DNA of 64,000 nt from Bog-473 sp963706555 (GCA_963706555.1 OY970164.1:4712001-4776000); one strand, 5' to 3'. Positions 36,680 to 47,004 are shown, counted from the first letter of the stretch. Made by a program: numbers and translations. Notes: generated by a model not told the origin, from the letters alone.

Positions 36680-38741
36680 ATGCACTCGACCCAACCCACC
36701 GCGCTTGCGCTACCCTACGAACATATGTTCGCTCATGAGTCGGCGTGGGATGCGGGGTTGGACGAGGCCCAACTGGCAGTCGCGACGCATGGAGATGCCC
36801 CGCTCGTCGTCGTGGCCGGAGCCGGCACGGGCAAGACCCGGGCGCTGACGTCCCGGATGGCCTGCCTCCTCGATCGCGGCGTGCCTCCGGACCGGATCCT
36901 GCTGCTCACGTTCACGCGTCCGCGCCGCGGACGACATGCTCACTCGGGCTCGTGACCTCGTGGGCGCCCGACGGGACGAACGACCCCAAGGTGGGACCTT
37001 CCACGCGGTGGCCCACCGTCACATCGCTGCCTACGCGGAGGTCCTCAACCTGCCCAAGGGCTTCGGACTGCTCGACCCCGCCGGGGCCTGCGACCTGATG
37101 GATCTGCTCCGCAACGATCACGACCTGACCGGGACCGCCGCGAGGTTCCCCAGATCGTCGACCCTCGTCGACATCTATTCGCGGTGCATCAACACCGAGC
37201 GGGCCCTGCGCGATCTCGTCCCACTGGAGTACCCCTGGTGCGAACCGCACGCGGAAGTCATCGGTGCGCTCTTCCGCGATTTCACCGCTCGCAAACGGGG
37301 CGCCGCCCTCCTCGATTTCGACGATCTCCTGCTCTACTGGCGCGCCCTCCTGCGTCACGAAGATCTCGGCCCGCACCTCGCTGATCGCTTCCGTTTCGTC
37401 CTGGTCGATGAGTACCAGGACGTGAACAGCCTCCAAGTCGACATCGTCAGGCTGCTGGCCCCGGACGGAAAGGGCCTGACGGTGGTCGGGGACGAAGCGC
37501 AAGCCATCTACGGGTTCCGAGGATCGGACCCACGCCACCTGCGTCAACTCGTCCGTTCCTCTCCGGGAGCCACCACCATTGTCCTGGAACGCAATTTTCG
37601 ATCCACGCAACGCGTCCTGGATGTCGCCAATCTGCTCCGACCCTTGTCCGACGGAGAGCCCGAGCTCAGACTGCACAGTGATCGTGGCGCGGGGCCGCGG
37701 CCGAGCCTCGACCGTTGCTATGACGCATCCTCTGAAGCGCGGGCGATTGTCGACCGCGTTCTGGAGGCCTACGAGAGCGGTGTGCCCCTCCGCCAGCAAG
37801 CGGTGCTGGTGCGGGCCGGCCATCACAGCGACCTGATCGAGATCGAGCTGTCCGTGCGGAAGGTCCCGTACAGGAAATACGGAGGTCTCCGGTTCCTCGA
37901 AGCAGCGCATGTCAAGGACTTCGTGTGCGCCGCCCGGCTTCTCGACAACTCCTGTGACGAGGTGGCCTGGTATCGGATCCTCCGACTGCATAGGAACATC
38001 GGGCCGACTCGGGCCAAGGCCCTCCTCGATGCGGTCCGCCCCTCCGAGGCCGACACGTTGTCCCGTTGGCCCGATATGGTCGCCGCCGCGCCGCCGACGA
38101 CACGTGCCGAACTCTCCGCCTCTCTCTCGGGCCTTCTCGACGCCCGCGGCCTCGAAACCTGTGGCGCACGCGCCGCATCCGTCGTCCGGGCCATCCGTCC
38201 CCTTCTCGAGGGGCGCTACGACGATGCGCGGGCCCGCGTGGGCGATCTCGAACGGCTGGCTGACACCGCTTCCGAGGTCGACGACCTGTCAGCGTGGCTG
38301 GCCGATCTCACCTTGGACCCGCCGGTGTCGAGCGGCGACCTGGCGGGGCCGCCCCATCTCGACGAGGACTATCTCGTCATCTCGACCATCCACTCGGCCA
38401 AAGGTCTCGAGTGGTCGCACGTCCACGTGCCGCACGTCGTCGACGGGGCCATCCCCATCGACATGGCGTTGCGCACACCCGAAGGACTCGAGGAGGAGCG
38501 GCGTCTCTTCTATGTCGCCGTCACCCGGGCCCGCAACGAGCTCCATCTCTACGCACCACTGCGCATGCCGCACCATCGCTTCGGGCGCGACGATCGACAC
38601 AGCTTCGCCCCACTCAGCCGTTTCCTCGCTGAGGATGTGCGGGCCGCACTCGACGTCATCGAAGAAAAACCCCAACGGATGCCGGTTGAGGCTCTGGTGG
38701 CCCAGCCCCTTGTGGTCGACCTCGATCCTCTCTGGAGCTGA
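36680..38741 (+). pseudogene. UvrD/Rep-family DNA helicase, one frameshift
   Basis: The gene encodes a superfamily 1 helicase of about 686 residues. The Q motif (LDEAQLAVA) and Walker A (AGAGTGKT) are in the first frame, which then reads RPRRGRHAHSGS and stops. One base earlier or later the natural sequence resumes (AADDMLTRARDLVG), so an extra base lies near 36925-36930. The second part has Walker B (FVLVDEYQDVN), motif III (GDEAQAIYGFRGSD), NFRST, TIHSAKGLEWSHVHV and VAVTRAR. It would unwind DNA in repair. If the extra base is an error, the gene is intact; start options are ATG 36680 or GTG 36671. Confidence 0.85.
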
Positions 38742-38768
38742 GAGAAACATGCCGTTTCCTGCAGAAAA

Positions 38769-38826
38769 GGGGCACCGGGAGTTGCTGCAGCTGGGCACCG
38801 GGAGTTGCTGCAGCTGGGCACCGGGC
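38769..38826. repeat. 23-bp tandem repeat
   Basis: GGGCACCGGGAGTTGCTGCA plus GCT occurs twice in tandem (38769-38791, 38792-38814), followed by a partial third copy. It contains overlapping CTGCAG palindromes. It lies 28 bases past the helicase stop. Confidence 0.8.
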
Positions 38827-38865
38827 GTCGTGCTTTGACGCCGTTTGGGCGACGGAGGGAGGGGT

Positions 38866-39570
38866 ATGACTCGTTTTGACGAGCCATACATTCGAGTTGG
38901 GAGATTGCTGATGTCGACGACAATGGTCGGTCGTACAGGTCGTTACGAGAGGCGCTTCGCCCGTCGTCAATCTGCCGGGATCCACATCGGCCGCATCGGC
39001 ATCGGGACCGTGGGGTTTCTCACCATCCTCATCTCCGCCTGGGGCGGCATCATTCCCTACGTCGGGCCGGCATTCGGCTACAGCGCCGACGGAACGGGGG
39101 CGTGGCATTGGAGCCTCGCGCACACCGTGCTGGCGCTGATCCCGGGCGTCATCGGTGTCTTCGTAGGAACTCTCATACTGGGCGAGACGCGAGGTCTCAC
39201 CGTGGGTCGTGGCCGTACGAGCCTGACGCTGGCGGGGTTGCTCGCTGTCCTGTGCGGAGCGTGGTTCATCATCGGTCCCTCTGCGTGGCCGGTCATCACC
39301 ACGAGCAGCGGGTACTTCGTCGCTGCATCGCCTCTCCGTGCGTTGGCGAACGTGGTCGGCTACAGCTTGGGGACGGGAGTCATCCTGGCGTCACTGGGCG
39401 GCTTTGCGATCGGATGGGCGGCCCGGCACCAGCCGATGCAGACCGTCACCACGAGCGGCGCACAACCCGACCTACCGGTGACCACTCCCGCTCCAGCCGC
39501 ACCACCGGAGCAACAGCCGATCGTGCAAGAAGCCGCACCCCCCGCCGCCTCTCTGCAGGAAACTCGCTAA
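38866..39570 (+). CDS. integral membrane protein of unknown function
   Basis: A 234-residue protein with about four helices (GTVGFLTILISAWGGIIPYVG; LALIPGVIGVFVGTLIL; LTLAGLLAVLCGAWFIIGP; GTGVILASLGGFAIGWAA) and a Pro/Ala/Gln-rich cytoplasmic or exposed tail. The SAWPV and YFVAASPLR segments recall actinobacterial secreted/membrane family proteins of unknown role. GGAGGGAGGGG precedes the ATG. It stands alone after the helicase gene. Confidence 0.75.
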   Translation: MTRFDEPYIRVGRLLMSTTMVGRTGRYERRFARRQSAGIHIGRIGIGTVGFLTILISAWGGIIPYVGPAFGYSADGTGAWHWSLAHTVLALIPGVIGVFVGTLILGETRGLTVGRGRTSLTLAGLLAVLCGAWFIIGPSAWPVITTSSGYFVAASPLRALANVVGYSLGTGVILASLGGFAIGWAARHQPMQTVTTSGAQPDLPVTTPAPAAPPEQQPIVQEAAPPAASLQETR

Positions 39571-39612
39571 CCGCCTGCACGTCTCACCGGAGCGATTCGA
39601 CCAAGCGGCTCT

Positions 39613-40092
39613 CTATCCGGTTCCCCGGGCGGTGCGCTCGAGGATGCCCAGCGTCGCCTTCAGCGCGGACTCGGGGATGATCGGCGGCCACGCACCATTG
39701 GCCCTCCATTTCTCGTCGACCTGCGACCAGTCGTAGATCGAGGTGACCACGGTGCCCCCCTCGACGCTCTCGAGGCGGTACCCGTAGTAGTGGCCGATGC
39801 CCGGGAAGTTCTCGCCGGAGACCTCCCAGGTGATGAACTGGTTCTCCTCGTACGCGGTAATGACGACGGTGACGTCGTACTTGCCCATCGGGACATCGCC
39901 CAGTGACTCCCGGTCCATGTGGATGATGAACGTGTCGCCGACCGCACCCGCCGGCTCACCGGTGGAGGCCTGGAGCATGCCCGACGCGTCGATGGCCACA
40001 TGCCCACGGGGGTCACGGACAATGTCGAAGATCGTTGCCGGTTCGGCGGGTATCGTCCTCTGCACTTCCAATCGATCTGTCACGCGAATCAT
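39613..40092 (-). CDS. SRPBCC-family (START-like fold) protein
   Basis: A 159-residue single-domain protein with the polyketide cyclase/lipid-transfer pattern: LEVQRTIPAEPATIFDIVRDPRGHVAIDASG at the start, then FITWEVSGENFPGIGHYYGYRLE and VVTSIYDWSQVDEKW. The fold forms a hydrophobic pocket for a lipid or polyketide; individual function is not predictable. The ATG at 40092 marks the natural start; the frame is open 43 codons further but without similarity. It converges on the membrane protein gene. Confidence 0.85.
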   Translation of the reverse strand: MIRVTDRLEVQRTIPAEPATIFDIVRDPRGHVAIDASGMLQASTGEPAGAVGDTFIIHMDRESLGDVPMGKYDVTVVITAYEENQFITWEVSGENFPGIGHYYGYRLESVEGGTVVTSIYDWSQVDEKWRANGAWPPIIPESALKATLGILERTARGTG

Positions 40093-40283
40093 CCTGGCAG
40101 AACAAGGGCGGGCATGCCGGACGTCGAAGGGCGAGCGCCACGGCAGGCGCTGAAGGGTGTTCCCCCGTGGGCCCCGAATTGTCGTGGTCCACCCGGCGCC
40201 CTTTTTCCCAGCCCTGACCAAGGGGCGGGGCGTAGAGTGACGCGGCTCACGTCAGGAGCGAATTCGCAACAAGGAGGTAACCC

Positions 40284-40676
40284 ATGCCGGAGTTCCCCGC
40301 AATCACTCACGTGGCGTTGACGGTGACCGACATCGACCGGAGCCGTCAATGGTACAACGCGCTCATCGGCTCCGATCCGGTCATCGACGAGGACACCGGT
40401 CCGTTTCATCACGTCGTCTGGCTGATGGGCGGGACGCTGGTCGGCATTCACGCGTTCCCCGATCTGAAGAGCACGGAGCCCTTCGACGAGCGGCGGCCCG
40501 GATTGGATCACCTGGCGTTCGCGTCCGCGAGCCGCTCCGAGCTCGAGCAGTGGGCAGGCCACCTGAACAGCCTGGGCGTCACCAACGGAGGAATCGTCGA
40601 CGCCCCCTACGGCTCGGGATTGTCATTTCGCGACCCGGACAACATCGCCCTCGAGTTCTTTGCTCCTCCCGGGTAG
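40284..40676 (+). CDS. VOC-family protein
   Basis: A 130-residue glyoxalase-fold protein with two beta-alpha-beta-beta-beta units: ITHVALTVTDIDRSRQWYNALIG, then HHVVWLMGGTLVGIHAF, PGLDHLAFA and FRDPDNIALEFFAPPG. The metal ligands of the fold (His at the first strand, His after PGLD, Glu in ALEFF) are in place. AAGGAGGT lies seven bases before the ATG. Substrate unknown. Confidence 0.9.
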   Translation: MPEFPAITHVALTVTDIDRSRQWYNALIGSDPVIDEDTGPFHHVVWLMGGTLVGIHAFPDLKSTEPFDERRPGLDHLAFASASRSELEQWAGHLNSLGVTNGGIVDAPYGSGLSFRDPDNIALEFFAPPG

Positions 40677-40830
40677 CCGTCGGCGGAGCCTTCGCCGGGG
40701 GTAGGCCCGCCCACAGTCACCTCGAGCTCGCCGACTGACGGAGGGGGCCAGCGGCTTCTCTTTGCAACCGACCCGGTTCCGTAGAATGTTTGGCGAATCA
40801 TTTTGCCGGGTGGCCGAGCGGAGGTATGAC

Positions 40831-41760
40831 GTGAAAATCGCAGTCGTCGGAACCGGGGCCATGGGTTCGGTGTACGCCGGTTTGCTCGGCAAAGCCGGAC
40901 ACGAGGTCTGGGCCATCGACACCTGGCCGGAGCACATCGATGCCATTGCCACCTCCGGCCTGCACGTGTCCGGCGCGAGCGGCACCTCCGTCGTCGAGAA
41001 TCTCCATGTCGGACGGGCTCCTCGTGACGCCGGGCCTTGCGACGTCTGGATCATCGCGACAAAGGCGTCAGCGGTCGATGAGGTGGCGGCGGAGATCGCA
41101 CCCCTGCTCGAGCCCGACAGCATCGTCATGGCATTCCAAAACGGCCTCGGCGCAGGAGAACGGGTGGCCCGCCGGATCCCCCCGGACCATATCCTCATCG
41201 GAATCGCCGAAGGATTCGGGTCCTTCATCCCCGAGCCCGGGTACGTGCACCACGAAGGGATGCGACTGATCCGGATCGGCGAGATGCACGGTGGCATGAC
41301 AGACCGGGTAGAGCGGATCGAGCAGGCATGGCGGGAGGCCGGGTTCAACGTGCGGGCCTTCGCCGACGTGTCCCTCATGATTTGGGAGAAGTTCTTGTGC
41401 AACGTCACCCTCAGTGCGCCGTGCGCTGCCTTCGATGTCACCGTGGGCGAGTTGATGGCAGATCCCGGCTCCTGGAAAGTCGCGCTCGGCTGCACGTCCG
41501 AGGCGTACCAGCTCGGGGTCGCCGAGGGCGTCCGCTTCTCGTTCGACGATCCACTGCGGTACGTGACCGATTTTGCCGTGACGATCCCGAACACCAGCCC
41601 GTCGATGCGCCTCGACCACCTCGCCCGCCGGCCTTCCGAGGTCGACGTGATCAACGGCATGGTGGTCACACTGGGCCGCACGCGAGGACTCGAGGCGCCC
41701 TACAACGAGACCCTGTGCGCAATCTTGCGTCATCGCGAGTCCCTGTTCGACGTGGGGTAG
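40831..41760 (+). CDS. ketopantoate reductase family protein
   Basis: A 309-residue NADPH-dependent reductase with the Rossmann start KIAVVGTGAMGSVYAGLLGKAGHEV, the family Lys in IIATKASAVDE, the Asn in AFQNGLGAGE, and the C-terminal helical domain (WEKFLCNVTLSAPCAAF, with Lys and Asn, and EVDVINGMVV). This could be panE (pantothenate synthesis) or one of the many catabolic paralogues; isolated position and the altered loops favour a paralogue. The GTG start has GGAGG seven bases upstream. Confidence 0.87.
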   Translation: MKIAVVGTGAMGSVYAGLLGKAGHEVWAIDTWPEHIDAIATSGLHVSGASGTSVVENLHVGRAPRDAGPCDVWIIATKASAVDEVAAEIAPLLEPDSIVMAFQNGLGAGERVARRIPPDHILIGIAEGFGSFIPEPGYVHHEGMRLIRIGEMHGGMTDRVERIEQAWREAGFNVRAFADVSLMIWEKFLCNVTLSAPCAAFDVTVGELMADPGSWKVALGCTSEAYQLGVAEGVRFSFDDPLRYVTDFAVTIPNTSPSMRLDHLARRPSEVDVINGMVVTLGRTRGLEAPYNETLCAILRHRESLFDVG

Positions 41761-41773
41761 CGCACGTGTCGGG

Positions 41774-43072
41774 CTACATCGGCTCACCCTCGCTCAACTC
41801 GTTGGTCGACTCGATGATCGCCTGCATCTGACGTTCTCGTGACAGCGCCATCCCCTTCCCGTCGTCGTGCCAGAGCTCCGGGAACTTCCAGATCAGGAAA
41901 CCGACACCCACGACGCAGGCCAACCCACCCGACCACACTGCGAACTGCGCGCCCCCCAGTTCGGCCGCCAGGCCGGTCTCGGCCTCGCCGAGGCGAGGTC
42001 CACCCGCTGCCACCGCAAAGAACGTTCCCGACAGGCGGCCCTGGAGATGGTCGGGCACCTTCCGCTGTTGCACGGATTGGCGGAAGATACCCGAGATCAT
42101 GTCGGCCGCGCCGGCAAGGGCCAGCAGCAGCAGGCCAATCCACAAGATGGGGATAACCCCGAAGAGGGCGATGGCGACACCCCAGAGGACGACGCAGCCG
42201 CAGATGGCCCTCCCTTGATTGCGCCATCGCACACACCAGCCCGTAAAAAAGGAGCCCACCAGGGCCCCAGCGCCGGGCGCGGCATAGAGCAGACCCACGA
42301 CGCCGGCTCCCCCGCCGAAGAGTCCCGTGCCAAGCGCAGGGAACACGGCACGAGGCATGCCGAAGATCATCGCGTTGAGGTCCACCCAATAGCTGGCCGA
42401 CAACAGCCGCTGCGTCTTCAGATAGCGGAACCCCTCGGCCATCGACTTGAGCGACGCCCGTTGGCCTCCCACCGACGGTGCGAGCGCCGGCAAGAGCACG
42501 ACCGCTGCGATGGCACATCCGTAGGTGGCCACATCGATGCCGTACACCGTCCCCAGGCCAAACGCGGCAATCAATATCCCCCCGAGGGCGGGACCCGCGA
42601 CAAGTGCGAGCTGACCGATTGTCATCTGGAGGGCCACCCCCGCCGTGACGTCCTCGTCGGAGACCAGTGTCGGCAACGCAGCTCGGCGGGCCGGCCAGTC
42701 CACTCCCTGAAAGCCCGCTCCGATCGCCGTACACACGAAGAGCGGCCACAATTTCGGGTGTGGAAGAGAGGCATTTGCCACGAGCCCGCCACTCGCCGTC
42801 GCCATGACCACTTGCGACAAGATCAGCACCCGGCGACGATCCATCGAGTCGGCCAGCGCGCCGCCCCAGAGCGACCCGGCAAGGAGGGGGAACAGCGTCA
42901 CGACCCCGATCAATCCCACGACAAGCGTCGAATGTGTCAGTGAGTAGGCCTGAAACGAAACGGCGACAACAGTGAGTTGACTCCCGATCGACGACACTGC
43001 CTGGCCAGCCCACAGTCGTCGGAAATGACGATGTCGCCGCAGCGGCCCGACGTCGAGGAGGATGCGGCCCAT
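41774..43072 (-). CDS. MFS transporter (EntS/MFS_3-like)
   Basis: A 432-residue, 12-helix exporter. It begins with RHFRRLWAGQAVSSIGSQLTVVAV, the standard start of the EntS/macrolide-efflux-like group, has motif A as WGGALADSMDRRRVL and a central loop after LAPSVGGQRA. These export siderophores or macrolide-like compounds. The start is placed at ATG 43072 where similarity begins. It converges on the ketopantoate-reductase-like gene with only 13 bases between stops and is divergent from the methyltransferase. Confidence 0.9.
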   Translation of the reverse strand: MGRILLDVGPLRRHRHFRRLWAGQAVSSIGSQLTVVAVSFQAYSLTHSTLVVGLIGVVTLFPLLAGSLWGGALADSMDRRRVLILSQVVMATASGGLVANASLPHPKLWPLFVCTAIGAGFQGVDWPARRAALPTLVSDEDVTAGVALQMTIGQLALVAGPALGGILIAAFGLGTVYGIDVATYGCAIAAVVLLPALAPSVGGQRASLKSMAEGFRYLKTQRLLSASYWVDLNAMIFGMPRAVFPALGTGLFGGGAGVVGLLYAAPGAGALVGSFFTGWCVRWRNQGRAICGCVVLWGVAIALFGVIPILWIGLLLLALAGAADMISGIFRQSVQQRKVPDHLQGRLSGTFFAVAAGGPRLGEAETGLAAELGGAQFAVWSGGLACVVGVGFLIWKFPELWHDDGKGMALSRERQMQAIIESTNELSEGEPM

Positions 43073-43187
43073 CGGGCCACGGTAGTCAGTGGAGCCAGTG
43101 GAGCCGCCCCGCCCACTCACCCTCGCTCCTCTCCAGGGTGTCGTCGGATCACTGCTCGGACGACCCGAAGTGCGAGAGCGGACGCCC

Positions 43188-43857
43188 ATGGACAACGAGC
43201 CGAAAAACGGAGCGACAGCGCAGGAGCACTCGGCACCCAGTTTCGATCGCCGGTTCTGGGACGAGCGTTGGTCCGAGGTGCTCGCCGCGCATGCGACGCA
43301 AATCGCACAACGACCCCCCAATGCCTACCTGACCGCAACCGCCGGCAGCCACACCCCGCGCCGTGCGCTCGACGCGGGGTGTGGCCACGGGTCAGAGACC
43401 CTGTGGCTGGCTGCGCGCGGATGGCACGTCACTGCTGTCGACTTCTCCACGACGGTCCCTGGATCACGGCCGGTCCACTGCAGCGACCCTCGGCCCCTCG
43501 ATCGCCGAGCGCATCGAGTGGGTCGAAGGCGATCTCGCCACGTGGAAGCCCGAGGCCCTCCTCTACGACCTTGTCACGAGCCTCTACGTCCATGTTGCGG
43601 GTTCGGTGCAGCGAATGGTGACGCGGCTGGCAGACGGGGTCGCACCCGGCGGGACACTGCTGTTGGTCGGGCACCTCCCGATCGACCCGGCGACGGGCGC
43701 CGAGACACCAGCGGCCGGCCAGGTGCAGGTGACGGTCGGGGCTGCGATCGCAGTTCTCGACCTTCGACGCTGGGAGATTGCCATCGCCGAGGACGTACCC
43801 AGAGCCGCGGCCGGCACTGGCTTCGATGCCGTGATCTGCGCACGGCGGCTGTCCTGA
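43188..43857 (+). pseudogene. class I SAM-dependent methyltransferase, one frameshift
   Basis: The first part encodes SFDRRFWDERW and the SAM-binding motif ALDAGCGHGSETLWLAARGWHVTAVDFS. Near 43450-43460 the frame breaks, and LDHGRSTAATLGPSIAERIEWVEGDLATWKPE continues one frame over, with the acidic motif II region (LYDLVTSLYVHVAG) and GGTLLLVGH. The length with one surplus base is 223 codons, matching small thiopurine/tellurite-type methyltransferases. Substrate unknown. The next gene starts 92 bases downstream. Confidence 0.75.
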
Positions 43858-43948
43858 TGGTGCCCGCACCGTCGGGGGGCTGCCACGTGCACTGCAACGA
43901 AGCCGGCGCGACAATCGCCCCAGGCAGACGACCCGAGGAGGGGCCACG

Positions 43949-44621
43949 ATGAGCACGACCGACGAGCAGGAACCCGGGAGCACGGATCACGCGGGTGCCG
44001 ACCTCAAGCTCGAGGTGGTGGTCATCCCCGTGGCGGACGCCGACCGTGCGAAGCAGTTCTACGCAGGTCTCGGCTGGAGGCTCGACGCCGACTTCTCCTT
44101 CGACAACGGCTTCCGTGTCGTCCAGTTCACGCCACCTGGGTCATTGTGCTCCATCCAGTTCGGCACCAAGATCACGTCGGCTGCGCCGGGATCCGCACAT
44201 GGGCTCTATCTAATTGTGTCCGACATCGATGCCGGTCGCACTGACCTCATCGACCGGGGAGCAAAGGTGAGCGATGTCTTCCACGCTGGGAGCGCCGGGA
44301 GCACAGCTCCGTCCCGACGGAACTGGTGATCGCGTCGACGGGCCCGACCCGGACCACAAGAGCTACAGCTCCTTCGCCTCATTCGAAGATCCGGACGGCA
44401 ACGGATGGCTCCTGCAGGAGGTAACTGACCGCTTGCCGGGCCGCGTCGACCCGAACGTCACTTCGTTCAGCTCCGCCGGCGACTTGGCGAGCGCCATGCG
44501 ACGCGCGTCAGTCGCCCACGGGGAGCACGAGAAGCGCATCGGGAAGGCCGACCCCGACTGGCCCGACTGGTACGCGGCGTACATGGTGGCGGAGCAGGCC
44601 GGCGAGGAGCTGCCTTCCTGA
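43949..44621 (+). pseudogene. VOC-family protein, one frameshift, paralogue of the gene at 11928
   Basis: The first 110 residues (LKLEVVVIPVADADRAKQFY, LGWRLDADFSFDNGFRVVQF, AHGLYLIVSDIDAGRTDL) match the VOC protein at 11928 nearly position for position. Around 44285-44300 the frame shifts, and the remainder (SYSSFASFEDPDGNGWLLQE) continues one frame over. Here the protein also has an extra tail of about 50 residues (SAGDLASAMRRASVAHGEHEKR, WYAAYMVAEQAGEE) that the paralogue lacks. GAGGAGGGG precedes the ATG. One surplus base in total. Confidence 0.75.
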
Positions 44622-44736
44622 GGCACGTCGCCGTGACCATCGCCGGCGCCGGGCTCCGAAGGAGCGGATTGCGCGACGGTTGGGTAGATTCTCTCCCGAA
44701 AGACGTGGAACGCAGTGACGCGAACGAGGGGTCGAG

Positions 44737-45570
44737 ATGCCGTGGTTTCCGGAGTTCGCCAGTGCCGTCGAGTTGGCCCGCATCCAAACGCAAGCCGCGG
44801 GTCAGGCCGATCCGGTCACCCAATATTTCACCGCGCTCAACGAAGGTGACACCCGCGCGCTGGAGACGGTGTGGCCCGGCGAGGTCGTGATCCATGACCC
44901 ACGGGTCGGCGAGGTCCGCGGCCACAGGCAACTGCGGAAATTCGTCCGGTACAACCAGTCCTGGCTGGCCGAGCGCCACGCCCGCACCGAGACCTTGGCC
45001 TCCACTGTCGTGGGTGGTCGGGCGGTCGTGGAGCTGGTGGCGCATTTGGCAGCTGACGACGGGCAGGAATTGACCTGGCCGATTGCGGTAGTGGCCGAGT
45101 CACCCGACCATCGATCAGTGGTGTTCCGCACCTACTGCAAGCCCTGGCCGATCGACGAGCCGCATCACGTACGGCCTCCCCTCCTGCAACCCTCGAACGG
45201 TCATCCGCAGGATGTCGTCGGCCGCTATCACGCCGCACTCGATGCTGGAGACGTCGAGGCGGTGGTGAGCACCTTCGCTCCGGATGGATACTTCCGCGAG
45301 CCCATCGGCCCCTCCCCCGCGCACCGCGGCACCCAGGAGTTGCGCTCGTTCTTCACGGCGTGCTTCAGCGCGGGTGGCGGCATCGGCCTCCAGCACTGCG
45401 TCGCCACCGACGACGGCGAGCGGTGCGCCCTGGAATACAACTGTGTCCGTTGGGGCAACCACGAACTGGCGCCCCAGGCAGGAATCGGGATCTACGAGCG
45501 CGGCCCTGACGGTCTGCTTGCCGCGGTGCGCGTCTACAACGACATTGAGGCACCGTTCGAGCTCCGGTGA
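44737..45570 (+). CDS. two-domain SnoaL-like / NTF2-fold protein
   Basis: A 277-residue protein with two NTF2-fold halves. The first runs from DPVTQYFTALNEGDTRALETV through FRTYCKPWPI, the second from PQDVVGRYHAALDAGDVEAVVSTF to VRVYNDIEAPF. Both keep the helix-strand order and the FxPDGxxREP-like turn. Such tandems occur beside catabolic enzymes and may act as isomerase/hydratase or as ligand-binding proteins. GAGGGG precedes the ATG. It heads a pair with the downstream crotonase. Confidence 0.8.
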   Translation: MPWFPEFASAVELARIQTQAAGQADPVTQYFTALNEGDTRALETVWPGEVVIHDPRVGEVRGHRQLRKFVRYNQSWLAERHARTETLASTVVGGRAVVELVAHLAADDGQELTWPIAVVAESPDHRSVVFRTYCKPWPIDEPHHVRPPLLQPSNGHPQDVVGRYHAALDAGDVEAVVSTFAPDGYFREPIGPSPAHRGTQELRSFFTACFSAGGGIGLQHCVATDDGERCALEYNCVRWGNHELAPQAGIGIYERGPDGLLAAVRVYNDIEAPFELR

Positions 45571-45641
45571 GAGAGCAGTAGGGCCCTCGTCGCGCACCGT
45601 GCCCGGGAGCTACTGTCCCCCGCACAGGAGAGGAAGGTGCC

Positions 45642-46493
45642 ATGGCTGCTGACAGAGACGCTTGGGCCCAGGCTGGTCTGCTCTACGAGCTTTCAGAGGG
45701 CGTGGCATGGTTGCGCCTGAACCGGCCGGACCGTCGGAACGCCATGGACCATTATCCAGGCGGCCAGGGGCCTCACGGCATGGGTCTGCGTGACGCGCTC
45801 TTGGAAGCCATCCGCAGTGCGACCGAGGACAAGGCGGTCAAGGTCGCAGTGATCACCGGCAATGGTTCGGTGTTCTCAGCCGGCGCAGACCTCAAGACGG
45901 AGGCCATCGAGATCCAACCTGCGCACAGGAGATCCCCGACGGTTGCCCGTGACGACGGTCTTCTCTACGGCTGGTATCGCCTGCTCGAGTCCATCTGGCG
46001 GAGTGACAAGCCATTCATTGCCGCGGTCAACGGCCCCGCCATCGGGGGTGGGTGTCAGCTGGCCTTGGCATGCGACCTGATCTACGCGTCCGAGACGGCC
46101 ACGTTCTGGGAGATCTTCGCCCGCATCGGCCTCCCGCTCGAAGGAGGAGCGGCGTGGCTGCTGACCAGGTCCCTCAGCCTTCCGCTGGCCAAGGAGATGG
46201 CCCTACTGAGCGAGCCGCTGAGCGCCACGCAGGCCGTCGAGTGGCGGCTGATCAACGGGTGCGTCCCTGACGACGACCTCGAGTCGGTGGTCGCCGGTGT
46301 GGCCCAGAAGCTGGCGACACTCGGCGGCCCTTCAAAGGGCCCGGCTGCATCCGGGGAGACCCGTGACGTGAGTGCCCGTCTGGGTCACATCAAGGGGCAG
46401 CTCAATGCTGCATGGGAACAAACGATGTGGCAGACGTTCCGAGAGGAGGCGACCCTTCTCAACATGCCGGCCGGCGACAGACCTGAAGGGTAG
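45642..46493 (+). CDS. enoyl-CoA hydratase/isomerase family protein
   Basis: A 283-residue crotonase. The CoA-binding/oxyanion segments are SVFSAGADLKTEA and AAVNGPAIGGGCQLALACDL. The canonical hydratase Glu pair is only partly matched: EIFARIGLPLEGGAAWLL has Glu in one position. The insert NAMDHYPGGQGPHGMGL is unusual after the opening RLNRPDRR. It could be a hydratase, isomerase or hydrolase of acyl-CoA. GGAGAGGAAGGT precedes the ATG. Confidence 0.88.
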   Translation: MAADRDAWAQAGLLYELSEGVAWLRLNRPDRRNAMDHYPGGQGPHGMGLRDALLEAIRSATEDKAVKVAVITGNGSVFSAGADLKTEAIEIQPAHRRSPTVARDDGLLYGWYRLLESIWRSDKPFIAAVNGPAIGGGCQLALACDLIYASETATFWEIFARIGLPLEGGAAWLLTRSLSLPLAKEMALLSEPLSATQAVEWRLINGCVPDDDLESVVAGVAQKLATLGGPSKGPAASGETRDVSARLGHIKGQLNAAWEQTMWQTFREEATLLNMPAGDRPEG

Positions 46494-46505
46494 AAGGCAG
46501 CGCGC

Positions 46506-46844
46506 TCAGTCCGCCGTCCGCCGGTCGGTGATCGGCGTGAAGTATCTGGCTACGGCACCGGGGCGGTCCAACGCTTCGGAAATGAACATGGCGCCCGATT
46601 CGCCGGCCTCGGACAGCGCCTGGGCCACTTTGCCCAGGTCGTCGCTCTCGACCTCGTACAGCGCGAGGTAGCGGTGCGGGAACTCCTGGGCAGGATCGGT
46701 GTCCGCCAGTTTGAACCGCTGCGCCGCGACGAACCCCTCCACCTTTAGCACATCACTGAGATGGGTATTGTCGTACCAGTCGTTGTAGTCGTCCTCCCGC
46801 CCTTCGGTCGGGTTGGTCAACACCACAAACGTGTGACGGGCCAT
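46506..46844 (-). CDS. DUF4286/EthD-like dimeric alpha-beta barrel protein
   Basis: A 112-residue ferredoxin-like-fold protein: FVVLTNPTEGREDDYNDWYDNTHLSDVLKVEGFVAAQRFKL is the conserved first half of this family, followed by HRYLALYEVESDDLGKVAQAL. Members are common next to SDR, LLM and aromatic catabolic genes and may bind or isomerize small intermediates. It is the last gene of the minus-strand group starting at 49800 and converges on the crotonase with 12 bases between stops. Confidence 0.82.
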   Translation of the reverse strand: MARHTFVVLTNPTEGREDDYNDWYDNTHLSDVLKVEGFVAAQRFKLADTDPAQEFPHRYLALYEVESDDLGKVAQALSEAGESGAMFISEALDRPGAVARYFTPITDRRTAD

Positions 46845-47004
46845 GGTCCACTCTCCTCACTCGCTCCGGTCGCCCGCGCACTCGACGGGCCGGCCGCCCC
46901 CTTGCGGAATGCGACGCCGAAGTTTACCCACGGAAGGACGGCAACGACGGGGTGACCGGGGACAGGGCCCACGCCCCCACCGATCACCGGAACTGGCAGC
47001 CGCG

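Noticed and set aside
38769..38826. Possible CRISPR-like repeats after the helicase gene
   Set aside because: The 23-bp units are directly adjacent with no spacers and only two full copies; no cas genes are near.
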